From NCBI GenBank assembly GCA_023396115.1, contig JAEWXC010000041.1, positions 1 through 26,563 on the forward strand: a stretch of 26,563 bases of DNA, read 5' to 3'. Shown piece by piece: positions 1 to 6,542 of the stretch. The DNA comes from Actinomycetes bacterium (GTDB taxonomy: Bacteria; Actinomycetota; Actinomycetes; Propionibacteriales; Nocardioidaceae). Numbering within the stretch: position 1 is the stretch's first letter; each line of letters opens with the position of its first letter. Made by a program: the position numbers and the translations under genes. The notes below the pieces were generated by a model. The model searched no databases. It was given only the letters and a program-made list of their open reading frames with translations, and was not told where the DNA came from.

Positions 1-2
1 TC

Positions 3-101
3 ATCACCAGGGTGGCCTTCGGATTCCGCTCACCCGACGCCCTCATCGGCCTCGCGATGCTCAACCTAGGCGGACACCGACCGCTGCTGCCCGGCCGATG
101 A
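3..101 (+). pseudogene. Transposase C-terminal fragment (probably ISL3-like), 5' cut by window edge
   Basis: The frame starting at base 3 is open to a TGA at 99-101 and gives about 32 residues containing AFGFRSPDALIGLAMLNLGG and ending LLPGR. This matches my memory of the conserved tail of actinobacterial DDE transposases annotated as ISL3-like. Only the tail is visible, so intactness cannot be judged. It ends about 30 bp before the promoter of the ArsO-like gene and would explain why no arsR gene directly precedes that promoter. Family assignment is by recollection of the motif, so moderate. Confidence 0.5.
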
Positions 102-132
102 CCCACGGATCAGTCAGAAGAGCCAGAATACC

Positions 133-183
133 TTGCATCCATCGATCTAGGTCGATACTGTTTCTCTATCGACGTCTGTCGAT
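133..183 (+). promoter_or_regulatory. Promoter with two ArsR-type operators
   Basis: A -35 TTGCAT (133-138), a 17-bp spacer and a -10 TACTGT (156-161) are visible. Two inverted repeats of the same layout, ATCGA-N6-TCGAT, lie at 141-156 (inside the spacer) and 168-183 (just after the -10). ATCGA/TCGAT dyads are typical of operators of ArsR-family As(III) repressors in actinobacteria. Placement over the promoter predicts repression of the downstream flavoprotein gene. Assignment to ArsR is inference from the motif and from the gene it controls. Confidence 0.65.
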
Positions 184-206
184 GCAAGGCGACTGAGGAG
201 TTTGAG

Positions 207-1556
207 ATGCAGCTACCCGTGATCATCATCGGGGCCGGACCCATCGGGTTGGCCGCGGCAGCGAACGCCGCCGAGCGCGACATGGACTTCATCGTCGTCG
301 AAGCCGGTGGCGATGCCGGAGCGGCTGTGGGGGAGTGGGGCCACGTGCGACTCTTCTCCTCGTGGCTGGAACTCATCGACCCCGCCGCCCGTCGACTCCT
401 CGAAGCCACTGGTGACTGGACTGCCCCGGAAGACGCCGCCTACCCCACCGGTGCCGAGTGGCGCGAGGCCTATCTCCAGCCGCTGGCCGACCTCCTGGAC
501 TCCTTCGCAAACGGAAGCGTGCACTACAACACGCAGGTGACCGGCGTGAGCCGCGCCGGACGCGACCTGTTGGTCGACTCCGGACGAGAGAACGACCCCT
601 TCGCTGTGCATGTGCACGGGCCTGAAGGCCACCAGCGACTCCTGGGCAGCGCGGTCGTGGATGCCTCCGGCACCTGGACCAGTCCCAATCCGCTGGGCGC
701 CGATGGCTACCCCGCATGTGGGGAACGCGAGCACGCTGATCGCATCAGCTACGGGATCCCTGACTTCACCGACACTGCGGTCGCTGCACGGTACGCCGGC
801 AAGCATGTCGCGGTGGCAGGCAAGGGTGCCTCGGCCCAAGGTGTGCTGATCGGGCTGGCCCAGCTCGCCGAGCAGGACCCCGCTACCAGCGTCTCGTGGC
901 TGTTGCGACGCCCCAGCATCGGAGATGCCTTCGGGGGAGGCGACAACGACCAACTCGAACAGCGCGGCAAGCTCGGGCAGGACGCGAAAGCAGCCGCCAC
1001 CAGTGGCTTGGTCACCAACGTGACCCAGTTCCGCACCGAATCTGTCAGAGCCCAGCCCGACGGACGGCTCACGCTCAGCTCCATCGACGGTCAACAGGTC
1101 TCTGACGTCGACGAAATCATCGTCGTCACAGGCTTCCGTCCCGACTTCAGCTTCCTCTCCGAAGTACGCCTCGACCTCGACCCCGCCCTCGGCTCAGCAC
1201 GGTTCCTGGCCGACCTGGTGCACCCGGACCACCACAGCTGTGGTGACGTTCCCGGACACGGATACCAGGAACTGGCCCAGCCCGAGCAGGGGTTCTACGT
1301 GGTCGGTATGAAGTCCTACGGCCGCGCCCCCTCGTTCCTGGCGATGACTGGGTTCGAGCAGATCCGCTCCGTCATCGCCGCGCTCGCCGGCGACCTCGAA
1401 GCAGCAGGCCGGGTGGAACTGGTACTCCCCGACACTGGCGTCTGCAACGGCGCCGGTGCCTTCGATGCCCCCGACGCAGTCGCCTCGGCCGGTGGCTGCT
1501 GCGGAGCCCCGGCATCCGAGCCGGAACTGATCAGCCTGGGCCGCCCCGGCCAGTGA
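207..1556 (+). CDS. arsO: ArsO-like FAD/NAD(P)-dependent flavoprotein (arsenic-cluster oxidoreductase)
   Basis: A 449-residue flavin-dependent oxidoreductase of the class-B monooxygenase / thioredoxin-reductase fold. An N-terminal FAD-binding GAGPIG lies at residues 9-14 with an acidic strand end (VVEAGG, ~30-35). A second Rossmann motif, GKGASAQG, at ~205-212 should bind NAD(P)H. ATG 207 follows GAGGAG with correct spacing. The C terminus carries Cys413 and a Cys431-Cys432 pair (GGCCG), a layout I associate with flavoproteins encoded in actinobacterial ars clusters. The overlapping ArsR-like operators support an arsenic role. The neighbouring MFS gene starts 20 bp after the stop and was probably co-transcribed. 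The exact substrate of this family is not settled; a general FAD oxidoreductase is the alternative. Confidence 0.72.
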   Translation: MQLPVIIIGAGPIGLAAAANAAERDMDFIVVEAGGDAGAAVGEWGHVRLFSSWLELIDPAARRLLEATGDWTAPEDAAYPTGAEWREAYLQPLADLLDSFANGSVHYNTQVTGVSRAGRDLLVDSGRENDPFAVHVHGPEGHQRLLGSAVVDASGTWTSPNPLGADGYPACGEREHADRISYGIPDFTDTAVAARYAGKHVAVAGKGASAQGVLIGLAQLAEQDPATSVSWLLRRPSIGDAFGGGDNDQLEQRGKLGQDAKAAATSGLVTNVTQFRTESVRAQPDGRLTLSSIDGQQVSDVDEIIVVTGFRPDFSFLSEVRLDLDPALGSARFLADLVHPDHHSCGDVPGHGYQELAQPEQGFYVVGMKSYGRAPSFLAMTGFEQIRSVIAALAGDLEAAGRVELVLPDTGVCNGAGAFDAPDAVASAGGCCGAPASEPELISLGRPGQ

Positions 1557-1575
1557 GACCCGCAACGGCCCCCCG

Positions 1576-2967
1576 GTGCGAGACGGTCGCGGGGTGACCG
1601 GAACCTGGACCGACGCCCAGTCGGTCGACCCGCAGCCCGGAGCCCTCGACAGCGACGGGCTGCGGCGCGTGGTCGCAGTGCTCAGCACCGTCCAGATCGT
1701 CTCCTGGGGCGTGCTGTACTACGCCTTCGCGGCACTACAAGGTGCCATCACCGCCGACACCGGATGGTCCGGAGTTGCGGTCACCGGAGCCTTCTCGCTC
1801 TCACAGTTCGTCTCTGGCGGTGTCGGCATCTGGGTCGGTTGACACCTCGACGCCTTCGGTCCCCGCAAGGTAATGACCGCCGCTTCATTGGTCGCGATCC
1901 CCGGCATGGCCACGATCGCGCTGGCACCCAACCTGCCCCTGTTTTACATCGGCTGGGTGCTGACCGGGGTCGCCATGGCCGGCACCCTGTATCCACCGGC
2001 GTTCGCAGCGCTGACCCACTGGGGAGGAGCGAAGCGGGTTCGCGCCCTGACAACCCTGACCCTCGTGGCCGGCCTGGCCAGTACAGTGTTCGCGCCGCTC
2101 GCCTCAGCTCTGGAGAGCTGGCTGGGATGGCGCCAGGCCTACCTGGTCCTCCTCGCAGGCCTGGTCCTCATCACCGTTCCGTTGCACTGGTGGGGACTGG
2201 ACCGTCCGTGGCGAACTGACCCAGTCGGGGCAGAGAGCAGTGCGAGGGGACCGGCGAACGTCGAAACTCAGGCCGACAATGTGGCTCGCAGTGTCCCGTT
2301 CCTGCTTCTCACGATCGCCAATGCCATGACGGCCCTGGCTGTCTTCGCGGTGGTCATCAACATGGTGCCCATGCTGGTCGAGCAGGGCATGAGCCGAAAC
2401 CTCGCAGCCGTCGCACTGGGGCTGGGAGGAGTCGGGCAGGTGGCCGGACGTCTGGGATATGCGCGATTCGCCGCGGCCACGTCGGTGACTGCACGTGGCG
2501 TCATCGTGCTGGCCGCAGTGGCCATCGGCACCGCTGCTCTCGCGTTGGCGCCGTACTCGGTCGGGGTGCTCATCGTCCTCGGAATGATCCTCGGCCTGGC
2601 CCGTGGCATTTACACGCTTGTCCAAGCCACTGCCGTAACCGATCGATGGGGCCCGGCCGCCTACGGCAGACTCAACGGCATCCTCACCGCACCCGCATTG
2701 GCCGCATCAGCTGTTGCGCCGTTCGCGGGCGCAGCGCTGGCGTACCTGCTGGGTTCGTACGCAGCCGGTGGTCCTCGACGAGGCGAGCGGGCAGGTGTGC
2801 ATCCCGAACGGGTCGATCGGGGACCGGTTCGGCGAGGAGGGCATGGGCCGGTGGAACCTGCCGGGTTCCTGGTGCTCGCCGGGCTGGCCGCGGTGGCAGC
2901 GTTACTGATGTTTGGGGCGATGCCGAGACAACAAACTCCACTGATTCACTCGGACAAAGCCGTGTAG
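1576..2967 (+). pseudogene. MFS transporter pseudogene, nonsense codon plus 96-bp insert
   Basis: One frame from GTG 1576 to the TGA at 2965-2967 encodes a 12-helix-type MFS permease, but it is cut by an in-frame TGA at 1840-1842. The break falls in the loop between helices 2 and 3 (GIWVG-stop-HLDAFGPRKVM). MFS motif A has a basic residue here, so an ancestral CGA (Arg) changed by one C-to-T transition is the simplest explanation. Near the end, residues encoded by 2769-2864 are a foreign in-frame insert; removing it restores a helix reading SYAAGFLVLAGLAAV. With stop and insert removed the product is about 431 residues, normal for MFS. The position behind the ArsO-like gene suggests a role in arsenic or organoarsenical efflux, but only by context. 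Restart at ATG 1873 would lack the first helices. Confidence 0.8.
2769..2864 (+). other. 96-bp in-frame insert, resembles a fragment of narG
   Basis: The insert lies between two GCCGG copies (2764-2768 and 2860-2864) and interrupts the MFS frame without shifting it. In the MFS frame it reads as an arginine- and glycine-rich peptide unlike a membrane helix. In the +2 frame it reads as natural-looking protein, including PNGSIGDRFGEEGMGRWNL. That resembles a segment of the nitrate reductase alpha subunit (NarG), from memory of motifs such as PNGSIGFRW...RWNL. The microhomology suggests illegitimate recombination. A chimeric assembly is possible but unlikely for so small a piece. Confidence 0.5.
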
Positions 2968-3329
2968 CCAGCCTCGGCGCTAGACCGGCGGCCCCGCTTG
3001 CCCCACGTGAGCGACTGATCCAGCAGGAAGCCGCCGAATGGCGTGAGACGCTGGTGCAACAGCTGTCCATGGCCGACGAGTTCATCGACCTGATCGACGA
3101 CAGTTTGGCCTGACGAGGCGACCTGCGTGGACGCCGGCTGGTTCGCACGTCTCGGAGGCGCCAGCCTCGGTATTTGATGCGTCATCGAAAAGTCATCGGA
3201 AACGATCGGCAGACGCTCCAAGGTGTTCCGATAGACTTGGAGCGTCCATTGGAGAACCTCCAGATCAACCCGAGGTTTCCCGAAGGGATCCGAAGTTTGA
3301 GGTAGCGGGATCAGGGCCTCCGATCTTGT
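2968..3329. other. Gene-poor stretch with a protein-tail remnant and a hairpin
   Basis: No complete gene is visible. One frame ending at TGA 3111-3113 encodes a credible helical protein tail (RERLIQQEAAEWRETLVQQL, then MADEFIDLIDDSLA) but has no start codon with a ribosome site, so it looks like the end of a decayed gene of unknown identity. Downstream, an 11-bp perfect stem (3212-3222 with 3236-3246, 13-nt loop) could be a terminator or an integrase arm region. The stretch leads directly into the tRNA fragment. Confidence 0.5.
3212..3246. repeat. Inverted repeat, 11-bp stem
   Basis: GACGCTCCAAG at 3212-3222 pairs perfectly with CTTGGAGCGTC at 3236-3246 around a 13-nt loop. No T-run follows on the plus strand. 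It may end transcription of the ars-type operon or mark the recombination region next to the tRNA fragment; the sequence does not decide. Confidence 0.45.
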
Positions 3330-3363
3330 CCAGAGGTCGCAGGTTCAAATCCTGCCCCCGCTA
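3330..3363 (+). other. 3' half of initiator tRNA-fMet gene, probable attR remnant
   Basis: From the 3' side of the anticodon stem (CCAGAGGTC) through the T arm (GCAGG-TTCAAAT-CCTGC) and acceptor strand CCCCGCT plus discriminator A, this matches the 3' half of actinobacterial tRNA-fMet as I remember it. Upstream bases do not supply an anticodon loop with CAT, a D arm or a 5' acceptor at the right distance, so it is not a functional tRNA. Identity starting exactly at the anticodon stem is the usual mark of tyrosine-integrase attachment in a tRNA gene. With this orientation the intact tRNA and the island should lie to the left of the window. Confidence 0.65.
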
Positions 3364-3367
3364 CAAA
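3352..3367 (+). repeat. Direct repeat copy 1 flanking the IS (tRNA end)
   Basis: CTGCCCCCGCTACAAA, the end of the tRNA-fMet fragment, is repeated exactly at 4676-4691 on the other side of the IS. It is either a long target duplication or the shared insertion target of two elements. Confidence 0.8.
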
Positions 3368-3388
3368 TGTGATGTCGCAAGACATCTG

Positions 3389-3424
3389 CAAGATCCGAAC
3401 CCACGGATGTGGGTTCGGATCTTG
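3389..3424. terminator. 16-bp perfect hairpin just after the transposase gene
   Basis: CAAGATCCGAACCCAC (3389-3404) pairs with GTGGGTTCGGATCTTG (3409-3424) around the loop GGAT. It abuts the transposase stop and is conserved, with compensating change of loop, in the neighbouring IS remnant. It may end the transposase transcript or block read-in from outside; no U-tract follows. Confidence 0.55.
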
Positions 3425-4606
3425 TCATTTCCGGGGTTGGTAGTCCTTGGTGGTGTCGATGGTGAGTTCGCGGAGTAGTTCGCCGGTGATGGCGTTGATG
3501 ATGCGGACGTCGAGGTCCTGGATGAGCAGGATGACGTGGGTTCCCCTGTGGGTTCGTCCGATGCCGATGTGGCGCAGTTGGCCGTGTACACGCGGGGTGA
3601 CGGTGCCGGACTTGTCGACTCGGTCGTGGCGGATCCTGTCGTGGGTGTCGTTGTCGCGGCTGGGGCCGGGGACGGCTTTGGGCATGGTGTCGTAGAGCGC
3701 TGCTGGGGTGGCTCGGTGCGGTAGCGATCGGTGGGGCCTGGTGGTGTTGTACTCGTGGCGGAACTGGTCCAGTAGTGCCTGGAGTTCGGCCAGGGTGTTG
3801 GGCTGTGATGGTTGCGCGCGCAGCCACTTCTTCATCGTCTGCTGGAATCTCTCCACCTTGCCGCAGGTGGTGGGGTGGTGGGGTCGGGAGTTCTTCTGCA
3901 GTACGTGCCAGTCGCGCAGCTGTTGCTCGAAGCCGTTGCGTCCGCCGCGGTGTCCGATGCTGGCCAGCCTGACGGTGTAGACCATGCCGTTGTCGGTGAG
4001 GGTTGATGCGGGGATGCCGTGCTGACCTGCGGTTTCGCGGAAGGTGGTCGTCACGACTGGGGTGGTGATCGCCCGGTGTGCGGAGGTGTGCAGGGCGTAG
4101 CGGGTGCAGTCGTCGAGCCAGGTGATGATCTCGATGCCGTGGGGGAAGGTCGTGGTGTCGGTGAGGGGGTAGTGGGTGAAGTCGGACTGCCAGCACTCGT
4201 TCGGCATTGCTGCCTCGAATCGGATGTAGGACGACTTCGGTCGCTTTCGGGGTTCGGGTGTGACGGCGTCGTGGCGGGTCAGGATCCGGTGGATCGTGGC
4301 TCGTGACAGCGTGATCGCGTGGTGTTGTGCGAGGTGCCAGGCGATGGTTTCGGCGCCGGCGTCGTGTCCGGTTTCGTGGAGTTGCTTGCGCAGTGAGAGG
4401 ACCAGTTCGACGGTCGCGGCGGGGGTCGCGGTCGGTGACGTCTTCGGGGTCCGGGATCGGGGCACGAGGGCTGCCTCGCCCTCGGCTCGGTAGCGGGCCA
4501 TCAGCCTGCTGACGGTGGCCTCGGACAGTCCGTAGGTGCGCGCGGCCTCGGCCTGGGTGAGGCCCTGGGTGGTGATGGCTGTGATGACCAGCCTTGCTCT
4601 CGACAC
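3425..4606 (-). CDS. IS481-family transposase (DDE integrase core)
   Basis: A 393-residue transposase with an N-terminal helix-turn-helix (LTQAEAARTYGLSEATVSRL, ~16-35) of the HTH-Hin/Mu type and an rve-like catalytic core. The catalytic triad can be placed as Asp142 (CWQSDFTHY), Asp205 (LTDNGMVY) and Glu252 (GKVERFQQTMKKWL), with spacing typical of DDE(35)-type enzymes. GTG 4606 is the likely start; an ATG ten bases upstream is in another frame. The tail after ~residue 310, ending DYQPRK, is a C-terminal extension seen in longer IS481 members. Length and motifs indicate an intact enzyme that acts on the flanking inverted repeats. Confidence 0.93.
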   Translation of the reverse strand: MSRARLVITAITTQGLTQAEAARTYGLSEATVSRLMARYRAEGEAALVPRSRTPKTSPTATPAATVELVLSLRKQLHETGHDAGAETIAWHLAQHHAITLSRATIHRILTRHDAVTPEPRKRPKSSYIRFEAAMPNECWQSDFTHYPLTDTTTFPHGIEIITWLDDCTRYALHTSAHRAITTPVVTTTFRETAGQHGIPASTLTDNGMVYTVRLASIGHRGGRNGFEQQLRDWHVLQKNSRPHHPTTCGKVERFQQTMKKWLRAQPSQPNTLAELQALLDQFRHEYNTTRPHRSLPHRATPAALYDTMPKAVPGPSRDNDTHDRIRHDRVDKSGTVTPRVHGQLRHIGIGRTHRGTHVILLIQDLDVRIINAITGELLRELTIDTTKDYQPRK

Positions 4607-4675
4607 GGGTGAGCATCACGGATCGCTCTTGCAGATGTCGTGAGACATGCCTTGCAGATGTCCTGATCCAGCACA

Positions 4676-4691
4676 CTGCCCCCGCTACAAA
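4676..4691 (+). repeat. Direct repeat copy 2 (tRNA end sequence)
   Basis: Exact second copy of CTGCCCCCGCTACAAA. The IS remnant begins directly after it in the same relative position as the intact IS after copy 1. Confidence 0.8.
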
Positions 4692-4840
4692 GATGGTGTC
4701 TCAGGACATCGACAAGATCCGAACTCACGGAAGTGGGTTCGGATCTTGTCATTTCCGGGGTCGGTAGTCCTCGCTCCGAGTGGAGGGTGAGCTCACGCGG
4801 GAGTTCGCCGGAGATGGCGTTGACGATGCGGACCTCGAGG
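4692..4840 (-). mobile_element. Remnant of a second, related IS481-type element
   Basis: This 149-bp piece aligns with the left end of the intact IS: terminal repeat, hairpin (4711-4728 with 4733-4750, loop GGAA) and the last ~26 codons of a transposase. The reverse strand gives VRIVNAISGELPRELTL, matching VRIINAITGELLRELTI of the intact copy, then a frameshift before DYRPRK. Divergence shows it is another element rather than a recent duplicate. Similarity stops near 4840, where the nuclease gene's upstream region begins. Confidence 0.78.
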
Positions 4841-4937
4841 GCACGACAGCGATCGGTCGTCGGGAGATTCGATGGACGACGTCATGCTCACCAGGTTTGC
4901 GCGTGCGTCGCCACACGATGCTGGCAAACTCACCTGC

Positions 4938-6053
4938 ATGCCACGGAAGATCCTCGTCACTGGCGGCTCCGGTCCTGTCGACCTCGTGGAGGTCGAGGCG
5001 GACAACGAACTTGAACTCCAGGAGATACTCCGGGCGAACCCACAGTTGGTTCCCGCAGAGGACCTGGGGCTTCCGGGAGACCTGCTCGTTGTTGGACGTG
5101 AGACACGGGTGGCCTCCGGCGCGATCGATTTGCTCTGCCTGTCTTGGTCCGGCGAACTCGTGATCATCGAGTTCAAGACCGGACCACAGAACTCTGACTT
5201 TCGGCACGCTCTGGCACAGGTCATCGACTATGGCTCGGACCTCTGGAAACTCGAGGATTGGGAGACATTCGACGAGGGGGTCGTTCACCGCTACCTCAAG
5301 AGCCAGTACGTCGATCCGCAGTTCAAGGGATGCGCGGATCTCCGAGGGGCCGTCACCCTCGCGTGGGGCTTGAACACCGAGGAGTGGGAGGCCCTCACCA
5401 CGCGGCTCGGGCAGGTGATCAAGAAGGGTGACTTCCACTTCGTGGTCGCCGCGCAGCGGTTCATCGACACGATGAAGACATCGGTCAGTTACCTCAACGC
5501 CACGGCTCAGGCCGGGCGCTACTTCCTCATGGAGGTCATCCGTCTCGACGGAGGTGGGCAGACGGCGTACGCGGCCCAGATCATTCACAAGCCGGAGCGG
5601 CGGTCGGGTCACTCCAGTCCGACCAGCAAGACCGACGAAGACGAGTTCCTCGCCCGGCTCGCCGATCCCCTGTACCGCGAGGCGATGAGCGAGCTGTTCG
5701 CCTCGACCCAAGCGCTCGGATTCACGATGGCGTGGGGTTCAAAGGGGGCGTCCATTCGGTTGAAGTCTCCGGATCGGCCGGAGCCCATATCTGTCGCGTG
5801 GGTCTTCGCCGATGGCGATGGTTGGACCTGGGCCAAACACGTGACTCTCGGCGTCGACCCCAACACCTTGCAGAACCACCCTTCGATGGTGCCGGCGGTC
5901 TTGGCCTACTGCCAGAAGGTGAAGGCTGTGCCGGGGGCGAAACCTGCGGGAGGCAAGTCGAATGCAGCCATCTTCGAGCCCGGGGTCTTCGTCAACGTGC
6001 GCGATGAACTGATCGGTCTGCTGGGCGAGCTCACGGAGACGGTCAGTCTGTAG
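4938..6053 (+). CDS. PD-(D/E)XK nuclease-like protein of unknown role
   Basis: A 371-residue protein if ATG 4938 is used; the frame is open upstream to 4872, but the extra 22 residues overlap the IS border and look non-coding. The N-terminal domain has the PD-(D/E)XK pattern: helix ELELQEILRANPQLV (~25-39), GAIDLL with Asp64, IEFKTG with Glu78 and Lys80, and Gln94 in ALAQVIDYG. This resembles the catalytic half of NucS/EndoMS and other restriction-like enzymes. Residues ~190-371 form a second domain I do not recognise. It stands alone between an IS scar and a non-coding stretch, a location common for transferred defence or repair genes. A DNA-cleaving function is inferred from motifs; target and cofactor are unknown. 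No clear ribosome site is visible, so it may be leaderless. Confidence 0.75.
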   Translation: MPRKILVTGGSGPVDLVEVEADNELELQEILRANPQLVPAEDLGLPGDLLVVGRETRVASGAIDLLCLSWSGELVIIEFKTGPQNSDFRHALAQVIDYGSDLWKLEDWETFDEGVVHRYLKSQYVDPQFKGCADLRGAVTLAWGLNTEEWEALTTRLGQVIKKGDFHFVVAAQRFIDTMKTSVSYLNATAQAGRYFLMEVIRLDGGGQTAYAAQIIHKPERRSGHSSPTSKTDEDEFLARLADPLYREAMSELFASTQALGFTMAWGSKGASIRLKSPDRPEPISVAWVFADGDGWTWAKHVTLGVDPNTLQNHPSMVPAVLAYCQKVKAVPGAKPAGGKSNAAIFEPGVFVNVRDELIGLLGELTETVSL

Positions 6054-6542
6054 ATCGAGTCACCGCAGGAGCCGCGCCGGAACCGAATGCGAAGCATCGC
6101 CGCAATGGGTCCAGTTTGGACTGCTGCGCGTCGGTGACGACACGGCCTGCCCCGGAGGTCGTCGAAGACCCCGCGCACGACGTGGAGGGCTGCGGGAGGG
6201 GCAGTGGCCGAGCTCGCGTGGCCGAGCCGCCGCGCGCTGACTACCCACCCACGGCCCGCACGCATGCGCGCAGCCCGAACCGTCACCCCGTGCGGCCGTA
6301 GGCCATTCAGAGCGGCGGGCGGAGCGCGCGCTCGCAGCAACTCATCGCGGCCCGGGAAAGTCACAGCCTCGTGCTGCCACACGCTGGGGGCAGGCACAGC
6401 CGCGGCGCCCACGGTGGGGACATCGCCCAGTCCCAGGAGGAACCGATGTCCCGCACACCCAGCACCCGGGTGAGCGGCGCCGCGCTCGTGGCCCCCCTCA
6501 CCACGGTCCCCGACCTCGCACCGCCGGTCTGAGGGGGACGAC
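6054..6542. other. Intergenic stretch, 489 bp, no conventional gene
   Basis: No frame here has recognisable protein content or good codon bias over any length. The only supported element is the 28-codon ORF with a strong ribosome site near the right end. Nothing resembling a tRNA, clear terminator or IS end was found. Confidence 0.5.
6446..6532 (+). CDS. Possible 28-residue small protein or leader peptide
   Basis: ATG 6446 is preceded by CCAGGAGG with a 5-nt gap, one of the best ribosome sites in the window. The frame reads 28 codons (MSRTPSTRVSGAALVAPLTT...) to TGA 6530-6532, ten bases before the next start at 6543. It could be a small protein, a leader coupling translation of the glycosidase gene, or a truncated remnant. 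No family is recognised. Confidence 0.4.
   Translation: MSRTPSTRVSGAALVAPLTTVPDLAPPV

Larger units (their letters stand above)
3368..4675 (-). mobile_element. IS481-family insertion sequence, intact, 1308 bp
   Basis: The ends are imperfect 24-bp inverted repeats: left end from 3368 and right end to 4675 agree at 19 of 24 positions, both beginning TGTG and both containing GACATCTGCAA. One transposase gene fills the element. Inside the right end, CTTGCAGATGTC occurs twice (from about 4628 and 4651), giving a second transposase-like binding site. Exact 16-bp direct repeats flank it (3352-3367, 4676-4691); this is at or just above the upper end of target duplications usual for IS481 elements. 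The left copy is the tRNA-fMet end. No disabling mutation is visible. Confidence 0.8.

Noticed and set aside
1840..1842. Selenocysteine at the MFS in-frame TGA
   Set aside because: The position corresponds to a conserved basic residue, the protein is not a known selenoprotein, and simple CGA-to-TGA mutation explains it.
3291..3364. Complete tRNA gene
   Set aside because: Only the T arm, 3' acceptor and part of the anticodon stem fit; D arm, CAT anticodon and 5' acceptor at proper distance are missing.
3345..4676. Longer overlapping frame on the minus strand of the IS
   Set aside because: It runs through both terminal repeats and is His/Arg/Pro-rich; the frame at 3425-4606 has the DDE residues.
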